Assembly (NCBI GenBank): GCA_938038825.1
Contig: CALHST010000434.1
Coordinates: 1 to 23,494, forward strand
Origin: an uncultured Paracoccaceae bacterium
GTDB lineage: Bacteria > Pseudomonadota > Alphaproteobacteria > Rhodobacterales > Rhodobacteraceae
Length of the DNA stretch: 23,494 nt
Reading direction: 5' to 3'
Positions 6,702 through 14,325 of this stretch are shown here, in pieces (the first letter of the stretch is position 1; each line of letters opens with the position of its first letter). The notes beneath the pieces were generated by a model. The model was not told the DNA's origin and made no database searches. It worked only from the letters and a program-made list of their open reading frames with translations. The position numbers and the translations under genes are program-made.

Positions 6702-7190
6702 ATGACAATATCCGAACGCAACGCAGCTTATACCTTGTTGGGATTGACGCCGGATGCTGACAAAATGGCTGTGCGATCTGCTTGGCGCGCTTTGGTGCGG
6801 ACCTATCACCCGGATCTGGCAAAAGATAATCCCGTCGCGGCGCACAAAAAACTGGTCGAGATTAACGCCGCTTTCGAATTGATCTCTCACCTTAATCCTC
6901 GGGACTCCAAACCAAAAATACAGGGCGCGCGCCCGGTTCAGCCCAAAACCACCGCTGTGGCGAAACCCCGCCCGCGCCCTCAGCAGCCCCGTCCCGTTGC
7001 ACGAAAAGCGGAACCCAAGCTGACAACCTCTGGTCAGGCACGCGCCACGATGGGCTTTTCTGCCATGCAAACAAACCCTTGGACTGTGGACACGCGCATT
7101 GCGCATTTCAATGCAAAGCGGGCATTTGAGACCGCGCAAGCAGGTGCGCAGTCCCACACATCTGTGCACACGCAGAAAGTTTACGCGTAA
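6702..7190 (+). CDS. Small J-domain (DnaJ-like) co-chaperone protein
   Basis: The 162-residue protein starts with a J domain (about residues 6-65) that contains the essential HPD at 36-38 (TYHPDL), so it should stimulate an Hsp70 such as DnaK. After it come a Pro/Arg/Lys-rich low-complexity linker (about 66-105) and a polar tail (about 106-162) with no recognised domain. It lacks the Gly/Phe region, zinc-finger domain and substrate-binding barrels of full DnaJ, so it is a type III J protein whose client is set by the tail. GAGG lies 8 bases before the ATG. A CtrA box is upstream; asd begins 83 bases downstream. Confidence 0.87.
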   Translation: MTISERNAAYTLLGLTPDADKMAVRSAWRALVRTYHPDLAKDNPVAAHKKLVEINAAFELISHLNPRDSKPKIQGARPVQPKTTAVAKPRPRPQQPRPVARKAEPKLTTSGQARATMGFSAMQTNPWTVDTRIAHFNAKRAFETAQAGAQSHTSVHTQKVYA

Positions 7191-7273
7191 AGGACAAAAA
7201 GGTTTCCGGTTTCTCTGGTCCCTCATCCGCAAATGGTCTAAGGCCGCGATTGTTTTATATGAGGAAAGGACCG

Positions 7274-8296
7274 ATGGGTTATAGAATCGTCGTAGTCGGC
7301 GCCACAGGCAATGTGGGCCGTGAAATGCTGAACATTCTGGCAGAGCGCCAGTTCCCTGTAGATGAGATTGCTGTGTTGGCTTCCCGCCGGAGCCTGGGCA
7401 CGCAGGTCTCGTTCGCGGATAAAACGCTGACGACGAAGGACCTTGATACGTTTGACTTCACGGGCTGGGACATGGCGTTGTTCGCAATTGGTTCAGATGC
7501 AACCAAGAAATACGCACCCAAAGCCGCCGCGGCGGGATGTGTTGTGATCGATAACTCGTCGCTTTACCGCTATGATCCCGATGTGCCTTTGATTGTTCCT
7601 GAAGTGAACGCAGAGGCCGTTCACGGGTATTCCAAGAAGAACATCATCGCGAATCCGAATTGTTCGACGGCACAAATGGTTGTGGCGCTGAAACCTTTGC
7701 ACGACCGCGCCAAGATCAAACGCGTTGTGGTGTCCACCTATCAATCTGTGTCTGGTGCTGGCAAAGATGGCATGGACGAGCTGTGGGATCAGACCAAAGC
7801 GGTATATAACCCGACGTCTGATGCGCCGCCAAAAACATTTACCAAAGAAATCGCCTTTAACGTGATCCCGCATATTGATGTGTTCATGGATGACGGATCC
7901 ACAAAGGAAGAGTGGAAGATGGTGGCAGAGACGAAAAAAATCGTCGACACATCCATCAAGGTTACAGCCACCTGTGTCCGTGTTCCGGTCTTTGTCGGGC
8001 ATTCCGAAGCGATCAATTTGGAATTCGAAGAGTTCATCGACGAAGATGAAGTCCGCGACATCCTGCGCGAGGCACCCGGCGTCATGGTGATCGATAAACG
8101 CGAAAACGGTGGCTATGTCACGCCTAAGGAATGTGTTGGTGATTTCGCGACGTTCATCAGCCGCATTCGACAGGATTCCACAATTGAAAACGGGATCAAT
8201 CTGTGGTGCGTGTCTGACAATCTGCGCAAAGGTGCAGCATTGAATGCCGTGCAAATCGCAGAGGTGCTTGGCCAAAAGGTTCTCAAAAAAGGGTAA
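7274..8296 (+). CDS. asd: Aspartate-semialdehyde dehydrogenase
   Basis: Reduces aspartyl phosphate to aspartate semialdehyde with NADPH, the branch step to lysine, diaminopimelate, threonine and methionine. The 340-residue protein has the nucleotide-binding GATGNVG at 9-15, the nucleophile C130 in NPNCST, SVSGAGKDGMDEL following, and RVPVFVGHSEAINLE (236-250) with the substrate-binding Arg and catalytic His. The length is typical for the bacterial enzyme. ATG 7274 follows a strong GAGGAAAGG ribosome site; an in-frame ATG at 7250 precedes that site and is rejected. A hairpin lies just downstream. Confidence 0.97.
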   Translation: MGYRIVVVGATGNVGREMLNILAERQFPVDEIAVLASRRSLGTQVSFADKTLTTKDLDTFDFTGWDMALFAIGSDATKKYAPKAAAAGCVVIDNSSLYRYDPDVPLIVPEVNAEAVHGYSKKNIIANPNCSTAQMVVALKPLHDRAKIKRVVVSTYQSVSGAGKDGMDELWDQTKAVYNPTSDAPPKTFTKEIAFNVIPHIDVFMDDGSTKEEWKMVAETKKIVDTSIKVTATCVRVPVFVGHSEAINLEFEEFIDEDEVRDILREAPGVMVIDKRENGGYVTPKECVGDFATFISRIRQDSTIENGINLWCVSDNLRKGAALNAVQIAEVLGQKVLKKG

Positions 8297-8314
8297 CTCA
8301 AAGGCTTAAGAAAC

Positions 8315-8343
8315 AGAGGGCTGCGTGCCAAACGCATCCCTCT
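8315..8343 (+). terminator. Hairpin after asd, possible terminator
   Basis: AGAGGG-C-TGCG (8315-8325) pairs with CGCA-T-CCCTCT (8333-8343) with one mismatch and a 7-base loop, 19 bases past the asd stop. No T-run follows on the plus strand, so intrinsic termination would be weak. The rest of the gap to 8557 holds three TTAAC half-sites (8375, 8404 and 8419) but no gene that I can support. Confidence 0.4.
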
Positions 8344-8557
8344 CCCTACCGCCCTCCACCCTAGGGCGAGTCGCTTAACAGACCCTTTCCCGCGCATCAG
8401 GTTTTAACCCGCAGCAGGTTAACCACGCCTTTCGCCCACACCGGCGCTGGCAAGATGGCGCCAATACGGCGTGTTTATTGTCGCGCCCACCTCTTTCCCT
8501 TCCCGTCCATTCCGGGCAAGCTGGCGGCACACATAATCCGGATATTGGTGCCCCTTC

Positions 8558-10192
8558 ATGCGATCTATTGCCATTCTTGTCGCTTTGCTGCCCTCGGCCC
8601 TCACTGCAGAGGTCCTGACACTTCCATCTCGGGCAACACAGGCCATTGTGTACCCTGTTGGTGGCCAAATCACCCATGAAGTGGCGGTATCCTTGGATGT
8701 AGGACGCCACCAAATCGTCCTTCCCGATATGCCGCCCAATCTTGTGCTGAACCAATTACGTGTCTCAGCGCCGGGTTTGCGACTGGGTGCGTTGCGGTAT
8801 CGTCAGGATATCACGCCGCCCCGCCAAAACACCGAAACCACAGCGGTGACGGCTGCCAAGCAAACCATCAAAGACATCGAACGCCAGATCCAAGCTGTGC
8901 GTGACACAATCGCGCGCAACGCACTGGATGCCCAAGCCGCCGAAGACCGGATCTCCTTTTTGTCTGCACTTGGAAGCAATGATAGCCTGCCCGCAGACCC
9001 GGACTCGTTGCGCGCAATCGCCCGTATGATCAGCGATGAAACACGCGCAGCGCGACAAACGATCCTTGAAACCTCAATCACGGCGCGCGACAATTTGGAT
9101 CAAATCACACAGCTTGAAGACTCTCTAGACAACGCAAAAGCAGCGTTAGACGCGTTGATCCCCGAGGCAAAAGACCGCCCCTGGATGGTTCTGGATGTCG
9201 TGGCCACGCAACAGCTGACAAACAGCCCTGTGCGCATCAGCTATGTCACTGACGACGCGATGTGGGCGCCAACCTATACAATTCGGTTGTCGGACAATGG
9301 CACACCGCGCGTCGAATTGGACCGCGGCGCAGATGTGACCCAGTATACAGGCGAAAACTGGACCGGCATCGCCCTAACTGTATCCACGCAATCCCCGAGT
9401 GCGCAAATAGACCCCAGCATGCTGTGGCCCGACAAACGACGGTTGTTTGATCCTGCGGATCTTCAACGTCAACGATCACAGGTCCTGCAAACTGACTCTG
9501 CCACATTTGCAGCCCCAAGTGCCGACGCCCCTGAGATTGTTGAAGAAATCTCCACCACGCAAATCGGAACATCCGGACTGGCGGTAACCTACACATTTTC
9601 GGATCCGGTCAATATCGCCTCTGACGCGGATGCCGTGCGTATCCCGTTTGACACTCTGTCCTTGCCCGCAACTCTGTCTGCCCGCGCAGTTCCTTATCTG
9701 GATAATCGCGCGTATTTGGTGGCCACTGTCACAAACACCAGCGCAGAACCCCTTTTGCCTGCCTATGACAGTTTGCGCTTTTACCAAGACAGTCTCGTTG
9801 GCAGCACTGAATTCCCAGAAATCGCCAGCGGCGCAAAGGCTGATCTCGGCTTTGGTCCCATCGCGGGATTGCAACTCAAACGCACCATTCTCAATCGCGC
9901 AGAAAGTGATCGCGGTCTGATCAGCCGCTCAAACGAACAAACAGAAGACATCCGCATCACTGTCGAAAACCTCACAGACCAAGCGTGGTCGATGGATCTG
10001 CGCGATCGCGTGCCGTTTTCTGAACAGGAAGACCTTAGAATAACGTATTCCGCCACTCCAAAGCCGGACACCGATGCACTAGACGACAGACGCGGCATCC
10101 TTCAATGGACGTTTCCGCTTAGCGCAGGTGGCACCAAAACACTGAACACCAGCACGAAAATCACGTGGCCCGAAGGCCAACACCTACGCTAA
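8558..10192 (+). CDS. DUF4139 domain protein, secreted
   Basis: A 544-residue protein with a signal peptide (about 1-17, ending SALTA), an N-terminal DUF4140-like region that opens with VLTLPSRATQAIVYPVGGQ (about 19-100), a long helical, probably coiled-coil segment (about 95-200), and a C-terminal DUF4139 beta-rich domain (about 215-540) containing the family's ISYVTDDAMWAPTYTIRL stretch. The family is known as mucoidy-inhibitor A-like; its biochemical role is unsettled. The protein should be periplasmic or exported. The start is set by the signal peptide; no clear ribosome site precedes it. It stands alone, convergent with sbtB, with repeat copy B at its end. Confidence 0.85.
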   Translation: MRSIAILVALLPSALTAEVLTLPSRATQAIVYPVGGQITHEVAVSLDVGRHQIVLPDMPPNLVLNQLRVSAPGLRLGALRYRQDITPPRQNTETTAVTAAKQTIKDIERQIQAVRDTIARNALDAQAAEDRISFLSALGSNDSLPADPDSLRAIARMISDETRAARQTILETSITARDNLDQITQLEDSLDNAKAALDALIPEAKDRPWMVLDVVATQQLTNSPVRISYVTDDAMWAPTYTIRLSDNGTPRVELDRGADVTQYTGENWTGIALTVSTQSPSAQIDPSMLWPDKRRLFDPADLQRQRSQVLQTDSATFAAPSADAPEIVEEISTTQIGTSGLAVTYTFSDPVNIASDADAVRIPFDTLSLPATLSARAVPYLDNRAYLVATVTNTSAEPLLPAYDSLRFYQDSLVGSTEFPEIASGAKADLGFGPIAGLQLKRTILNRAESDRGLISRSNEQTEDIRITVENLTDQAWSMDLRDRVPFSEQEDLRITYSATPKPDTDALDDRRGILQWTFPLSAGGTKTLNTSTKITWPEGQHLR

Positions 10193-10199
10193 ATCCCCA

Positions 10200-10260
10200 C
10201 TTTCTTTTTGCCAAAAATATCCTGGGGGAATTGGCCGACAGGCCAAGGGGGCAACGCCCC
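10200..10260. repeat. Rhodobacterales-type intergenic repeat, copy B, with two hairpins
   Basis: Begins with CTTTCTTTTTGCCAAAAATA and continues into a G-rich block. Behind it lie two small hairpins, TTGGCC-GACA-GGCCAA (10231-10246) and GGGGC-AAC-GCCCC (10248-10260). It sits 8 bases after the DUF4139 stop codon, between two convergent genes. The head aligns to copies at 4619 and 15150. Confidence 0.55.
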
Positions 10261-10280
10261 AAAGCCCTTGTGGCGATTGA

Positions 10281-10314
10281 ACAAAAAACATCATGCGCAG
10301 CCGTCAGGCTGCAC
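10281..10314 (-). terminator. Terminator of the carbonic anhydrase-sbtA-sbtB set
   Basis: GCAGCC (10297-10302), loop GTCA, GGCTGC (10307-10312). On the minus strand the stem lies just behind the sbtB stop and is followed within 8 bases by a run of six T (10282-10287). The plus strand has ATTTT after the stem, so it may work in both directions. Confidence 0.6.
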
Positions 10315-10319
10315 TATTT

Positions 10320-10631
10320 TCAAAACCGCTCGGCGCGCAGAACTTCGCAATCCGATACAGCGACCACACCGATGTGTTTTTCGACAACAGGAAAGGCTTT
10401 GGTCAGCAGATCATCCAACTTGTCCGCTGCGATAATGCATACCACCTGCACCATACCTTGTCCGCGTCCCACTTGACCTTCGCGGGACCAAGCACCGGAT
10501 CTGCCAGATCCCCCCAAAACCGGCAACACAGAATACCCCGTAACACCAGCATCTTCCATAGCGTCTGTCAGGCGGGATTGCATAACGGCTTCGATAATCA
10601 CGGCCACACGCTTGGCTTTATGGGTTTCCAT
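10320..10631 (-). CDS. sbtB: PII-like protein SbtB
   Basis: A 103-residue PII-like regulator expected to bind adenyl nucleotides and to control the SbtA transporter. The ferredoxin-like core is recognisable: KRVAVIIEAVMQSRLTDAMEDAGVTGYSV, then a T-loop region LGGSGRSGAWSREGQVGRGQGM (two adjoining pieces, about residues 39-60), then VQVVCIIAADKLDDLL. The protein ends at EVLRAERF and shows no CGPxGC-type C-terminal loop as described in cyanobacterial SbtB, so redox control of that kind is not expected. ATG 10631 lies 5 bases after the sbtA stop, and its GAGGA ribosome site overlaps the end of sbtA, which fits strict co-expression. The longer frame on this strand only reads into sbtA and is not real. 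Confidence 0.88.
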   Translation of the reverse strand: METHKAKRVAVIIEAVMQSRLTDAMEDAGVTGYSVLPVLGGSGRSGAWSREGQVGRGQGMVQVVCIIAADKLDDLLTKAFPVVEKHIGVVAVSDCEVLRAERF

Positions 10632-10636
10632 GGCAA

Positions 10637-11614
10637 TTATCCTCTGGTTACGGCCGCGGCGATGGCCAAATACAAGGGCAGCCCCAGCGTCAAGTTGAAT
10701 GGAAATGTCACACCCAATGACAAGGTCAAATAGATCGACGGGTTTGCTTCCGGCAGGGCCACACGCATGGCTGCGGGCACTGCAATATAGCTGGCCGAGG
10801 CAGACAACGCCATCATCAGCATCACGCCACCTGTGCTTAGTCCCAATCCCACGCCCGCCGCCAATCCGAAACAGGCCCCAATCAAAGGCATGACCACTCC
10901 AAACAGCAGGATCCCGGGTTTCAAAACACCGCCCCCTTGACGCAATCCGCGTCCCGCAACCAATCCCATATCCAGCAGAAACAGACACAAAACACCTTGG
11001 AACGGGGCCACAATGAAACTGTCGATCTTATCTAAGCCTTCTTGCCCGGTCGCACACCCAATCAAGAACGCCCCAACAAGCAACACGATAGATCCGTTGA
11101 ACATAATCTCGCGCATCAGATCGCTGTCCATACGGCGCCCGTCCCCGCCACGAGAGATCAACCAAAGGGCTGACAAAATGGCCGGGGCTTCCATCGCCGC
11201 CGCCACAGCAACCATATAACCTTCGGCCTCCAACCCTGCGCCTTCCAGCATCGAGGTTCCGGCCACAAAGGTCACAATCGAAATTGACCCATAATGCGCT
11301 GCCACGGCAGCAGCATCCAAGCGATCCAATCCAGACATCAACCGCAGCAACCCAAAGGCGACGATTGGCAGGACAAACGACAAGGCAATCCCGGCCAGCA
11401 AGGACAAGGCCAATCGTCCATCCACGCCATAATCCGCCACGCTGACACCGCCTTTGAAGCCAATGGCAAACAGCAGGTAAATCGACATACCCTTGGCCAC
11501 AGCTTCGGGCACAGACAAGTCAGATCGCGCCAATGCGGCAACGACACCCAACACAAAACTCAGGATGATCGGCGAAATCAAATTGCTCGCCGCCAGCGTC
11601 AATATTTGTTCCAT
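10637..11614 (-). CDS. sbtA: SbtA sodium-dependent bicarbonate transporter
   Basis: A 325-residue inner-membrane protein with about ten hydrophobic helices, of the SbtA family that imports bicarbonate with sodium. Family segments visible are SPIILSFVLGVVAALARSDL near the N-terminus, IYLLFAIGFKGGVSVA (about 45-60), AAHYGSISIVTF (about 105-116) and a second repeat half from about 170 onward ending LGVTFPFNLTLGLPLY. These match the inverted-repeat fold of the family. GAGGGG precedes the ATG by 5-6 bases. It sits between carbonic anhydrase and sbtB on the minus strand. Specificity for bicarbonate is inferred from family and neighbours. Confidence 0.92.
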   Translation of the reverse strand: MEQILTLAASNLISPIILSFVLGVVAALARSDLSVPEAVAKGMSIYLLFAIGFKGGVSVADYGVDGRLALSLLAGIALSFVLPIVAFGLLRLMSGLDRLDAAAVAAHYGSISIVTFVAGTSMLEGAGLEAEGYMVAVAAAMEAPAILSALWLISRGGDGRRMDSDLMREIMFNGSIVLLVGAFLIGCATGQEGLDKIDSFIVAPFQGVLCLFLLDMGLVAGRGLRQGGGVLKPGILLFGVVMPLIGACFGLAAGVGLGLSTGGVMLMMALSASASYIAVPAAMRVALPEANPSIYLTLSLGVTFPFNLTLGLPLYLAIAAAVTRG

Positions 11615-11627
11615 TGGCCCCTCAAAT

Positions 11628-11641
11628 TGAACAAATGTTCA
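11628..11641. promoter_or_regulatory. Inverted repeat TGAACA-AA-TGTTCA upstream of sbtA
   Basis: A 6-bp inverted repeat with a 2-base centre, 14 bases before the sbtA start. Its position suits a repressor or activator site giving sbtA-sbtB a promoter of their own. Regulator unknown. Confidence 0.4.
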
Positions 11642-11649
11642 TTTAGGAC

Positions 11650-11666
11650 TTTCTGCAGCGCAGAAA
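11650..11666. other. Small hairpin between carbonic anhydrase and sbtA
   Basis: TTTCTGC-AGC-GCAGAAA, a perfect 7-bp stem just past the carbonic anhydrase stop codon (11670). No T-run follows on the minus strand, so it could be a processing or attenuation element rather than a full terminator. Confidence 0.45.
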
Positions 11667-11669
11667 AGG

Positions 11670-12320
11670 TCAAACAGGCCGAAATTCTTCCAAATTCGCC
11701 TGATAAGCCTCTAGATGCCCGGCACCAATGTCTAACCACAGCCCATGAAGACTGAGTTGTCCGTCGCGATGGCGTTCTTCAATAAATGGAAACGTGAACA
11801 AATTTTCGATCGATGTTTGCACGGCAAGCCGTTCCAGCTGCAAGGCCTGTTCTTTTTCGTCTGCGATATCTGCAACCAAGTCATATTTTGGCTTCAACAG
11901 ATCCATCCAGCGTCCAACAAAACTGTCTGACTTTTCAAGTTCAGGCGCATTGCCTTTGCACATATCCAAACAACCCTGCACCCCGCCGCATTGGCTGTGC
12001 CCCAACACAACGATATGTGCGACTTTCAGCACTGTGACCGCGTATTCAATCGCTGCACTTGTGCCGTGCAAATCGCCATCGGGTTTATAAGGTGGCACCA
12101 AATTCGCGATATTGCGGTGAATAAAGAACTCACCCTGATCGGCTCCAAAGATGGACGTCACATGGACCCGGCTGTCGCAGCACGAGATCACCATCGCCCG
12201 TGGGCGCTGCCCTTCAGTGGCCAAACGTTCATACCATGTATGGTTTTCCGCATATACGGTTGCTTTCCAGCCGTGGTATCGTTGCTGCAAAAATCCCGGC
12301 AAAGGCTTTGTTCTGTGCAT
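11670..12320 (-). CDS. Beta-class carbonic anhydrase
   Basis: Interconverts CO2 and bicarbonate with zinc in the cytoplasm. The 216-residue protein carries zinc ligands C47 (SCCDSRV), H108 and C111 (GHSQCGGV) and the D49-R51 dyad, all in the expected order, and the length is normal for the family. The segment GEFFIHRNIANLVPP and the helix TSAAIEYAVTVLKVAHIVVLG are typical. The start at 12320 gives MHRTKPLPGFLQQRY, a common N-terminus for this clade. It is first in a minus-strand set with sbtA (56 bases downstream) and sbtB, so it probably works on imported bicarbonate or traps CO2. Upstream is a 113-base region shared with a divergent gene. Confidence 0.95.
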   Translation of the reverse strand: MHRTKPLPGFLQQRYHGWKATVYAENHTWYERLATEGQRPRAMVISCCDSRVHVTSIFGADQGEFFIHRNIANLVPPYKPDGDLHGTSAAIEYAVTVLKVAHIVVLGHSQCGGVQGCLDMCKGNAPELEKSDSFVGRWMDLLKPKYDLVADIADEKEQALQLERLAVQTSIENLFTFPFIEERHRDGQLSLHGLWLDIGAGHLEAYQANLEEFRPV

Positions 12321-12433
12321 GGTCGCCCCCTATTTCCTTCTGCTGCAGTTACCGCGCTTTTAAGCCAAATTCGAGAGAAAAGAACGCCCCAGGGAAACCT
12401 TTTGGGAACCCTACTTCGGCATAGTCCACGGCG

Positions 12434-12841
12434 GTGAGTGTAAATAGTGTGGTGAGACGCGTGAATTCGATTTGTCAGCTCATGCAGGATGAGACTGCGT
12501 GCCTGGATCATGATCAGTTGGGAAGCTTATATGCCCAACTGGGTGCAGTCGGCGCAGAAGATGTCGTAAGGCGAACGATGGAAGAACTGGCTTTGCGCCT
12601 GACCCATGCGGAACGCCAATATCGCAGCTGTGAATTTGACGCATTGCGCAAAAGCGCGGCGTCCCTGATCGCAATTGCGGAACAGATTGGCATGCAAAAA
12701 GTGTCAATGGTTGCAGAAGATGTGGCCATTTCGGTGGATCAAGGGGACGAAGTGGCCTTGGCGGCAACCTTGTCCCGACTCTTGCGTGTTGGCGAGGGAT
12801 CTTTGACCGCAATGTGGGATTTGCAGGACTTCACAGTATAG
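12434..12841 (+). CDS. Small helical protein, Hpt-like fold suspected
   Basis: A 135-residue, nearly all-helical protein without signal peptide or membrane segment. I do not recognise a named family. The segment FDALRKSAASLIAIAEQIGM (67-87) looks like the central helix of a histidine phosphotransfer (Hpt) domain, H-x-L-K-x-S-A, but the histidine position is Asp (D69), so it could not act as a classical phosphotransfer protein. The start is uncertain: GTG 12434 gives the longest reading, other GTG codons at 12449 and 12461 and ATG 12482 are possible, and none has a strong ribosome site. It is divergent from carbonic anhydrase and precedes the aminopeptidase gene. Confidence 0.68.
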   Translation: MSVNSVVRRVNSICQLMQDETACLDHDQLGSLYAQLGAVGAEDVVRRTMEELALRLTHAERQYRSCEFDALRKSAASLIAIAEQIGMQKVSMVAEDVAISVDQGDEVALAATLSRLLRVGEGSLTAMWDLQDFTV

Positions 12842-12852
12842 TGGCGACCGGC

Positions 12853-12889
12853 AGGGGCTTGTTCTGTCTGTCATGCAGAACACCCCTTT
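12853..12889 (+). terminator. Hairpin after the Hpt-like gene, possible terminator
   Basis: AGGGG-CT-TGTTCTG (12853-12866) pairs with CAGAACA-CCCCT (12876-12887), leaving a 2-base bulge and 9-base loop, followed by only three T. It lies 11 bases past the stop codon. Its strength as terminator is doubtful. Confidence 0.4.
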
Positions 12890-12933
12890 GCGTGCCCTGA
12901 TAAAACCGCATAGGTTCGCGCCAACCTCAGTTC

Positions 12934-14325
12934 ATGAATGGCACATCTATGACCCTAACGTTTGCATCCCCGACATCTGCTGCAACGCCTTTATATCTGG
13001 TGACACCAACCGAGGTGGACGCCATCTTGGAAACCCTTGGTGCCACCGCAACGAAGTGGGCAAAGACCCAAGGGTTCACGGGGGCTAACGGTCAAACACT
13101 GGTCATGCCGGCATCCGATGGCAGCGTCGATTCCGTTTGCGTCGGCATGGGGACACCTGCCGATCAAGCCCGCACACGGTTTACGTTAGGCGGCGCCCGC
13201 AGCAAGCTTCCCGCCGGGATCTATTCTCTGAACACCACTTTGTCTGGGGACGCCTTGGATGCGGAATATCTGGGCTGGCTTTTGGCAGGTTACCGGTTTG
13301 ATCGCTATGCAACGGCCTCTGCGGTTCATGCGCAATTGTTACCACCCGAGAACAGCACCAGACTAGAGGCCATTGCAGCTGGCGAAGCCTTGACCCGCGA
13401 TTTGATCAACACCCCTGCATCCGACATGGGCCCACCCGAGCTTGAAGCCGCGGCATCCACATTGGCAACAGCGCATGACGCCACGATGTCCGTTATCGTG
13501 GGGGATGATCTGCTGGATGCAAACTATCCCTTGATCCACACAGTCGGGCGTGCTGCGGACCGTGCCCCCCGACTTGTTGACATCAAATGGGGACGTACCG
13601 GCCCACAGCTAACACTTGTTGGCAAAGGTGTCTGCTTTGACACAGGCGGGCTCAACCTGAAACCCGGTGCTTCCATGGGGTTGATGAAAAAGGATATGGG
13701 GGGCGCTGCCGCGGTCTTGGGACTGGCGCATATGATCATGTCGCTGAACCTGCCGTTGCGCCTGCGGGTCTTGATCCCAGCGGTCGAAAATTCGGTTTCT
13801 GGCAATGCGTTTCGCCCCGGTGACATCTTGAATTCCCGCAAGGGCCTGACGGTCGAGATCAACAATACAGATGCCGAAGGCCGTTTGGTGTTGGCGGATG
13901 CACTTGCTTTGGCAGATGAAGAGACACCAGACCTGATCATTTCCATGGCCACATTGACGGGGGCCGCGCGCGTCGCTGTCGGCCCGGACCTCGCGCCTTA
14001 CTATACGGACACACCCGACCACAGCGCCGCACTGGAAACTGCCGCCCTACGTTGCGCCGACCCGGTCTGGCGGCTTCCATTCCACACCCCTTATGAGGCG
14101 ATGATTGAACCCGGCATTGCAGATCTGGACAATGCACCCAAAGGCGGGTTTGCAGGGTCTATCACTGCTGCGCTCTTCCTGCGTCGGTTTGTGACAGAAA
14201 CACCGTACATGCATTTTGACATCTATGGCTGGCAACCAAACGCCGCCAATGCGCGTCCCAAAGGTGGCGTGGGTCAAGGCACACGTGCTCTGCTCGATGC
14301 GTTGCCAGACATGTTGGGGCTATGA
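12934..14325 (+). CDS. M17 family leucyl aminopeptidase
   Basis: A cytoplasmic two-metal aminopeptidase that removes N-terminal residues from peptides. The catalytic domain shows K231 and D236 in VGKGVCFDTGG, D254 in MKKDMGGAA, and D313, E315 and R317 in NTDAEGRLVLADAL, matching the metal ligands and catalytic residues of E. coli PepA. The N-terminal domain (about 1-150) is divergent, as is usual in this family. At 463 residues it is slightly shorter than PepA. ATG 12934 and ATG 12949 (MTLTFASP) are both possible starts, without a clear ribosome site for either. Its stop overlaps the next gene's start in ATGA, so the NlpC/P60 gene is co-translated; such a pair suggests peptide or cell-wall-peptide processing. 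Confidence 0.93.
   Translation: MNGTSMTLTFASPTSAATPLYLVTPTEVDAILETLGATATKWAKTQGFTGANGQTLVMPASDGSVDSVCVGMGTPADQARTRFTLGGARSKLPAGIYSLNTTLSGDALDAEYLGWLLAGYRFDRYATASAVHAQLLPPENSTRLEAIAAGEALTRDLINTPASDMGPPELEAAASTLATAHDATMSVIVGDDLLDANYPLIHTVGRAADRAPRLVDIKWGRTGPQLTLVGKGVCFDTGGLNLKPGASMGLMKKDMGGAAAVLGLAHMIMSLNLPLRLRVLIPAVENSVSGNAFRPGDILNSRKGLTVEINNTDAEGRLVLADALALADEETPDLIISMATLTGAARVAVGPDLAPYYTDTPDHSAALETAALRCADPVWRLPFHTPYEAMIEPGIADLDNAPKGGFAGSITAALFLRRFVTETPYMHFDIYGWQPNAANARPKGGVGQGTRALLDALPDMLGL

Noticed and set aside
7493..8275. Minus-strand frame of 260 codons across asd
   Set aside because: It is antisense to a strongly conserved enzyme gene and has no domain.
8375..8422. TTAAC half-sites upstream of the DUF4139 gene as CtrA boxes
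   Set aside because: Spacings of 25 and 11 bases do not fit TTAA-N7-TTAA.
11629..11640. GAACAAATGTTC as a LexA (SOS) box
   Set aside because: GAAC-N4-GTTC resembles the Gram-positive LexA site, but alphaproteobacterial LexA uses GTTC-N7-GTTC and the neighbouring genes are not SOS genes.
12391..12430. GGAAC near 12409 as an ECF sigma (EcfG-type) promoter
   Set aside because: No matching GTT-type -10 element lies at the required spacing of about 16-18 bases.
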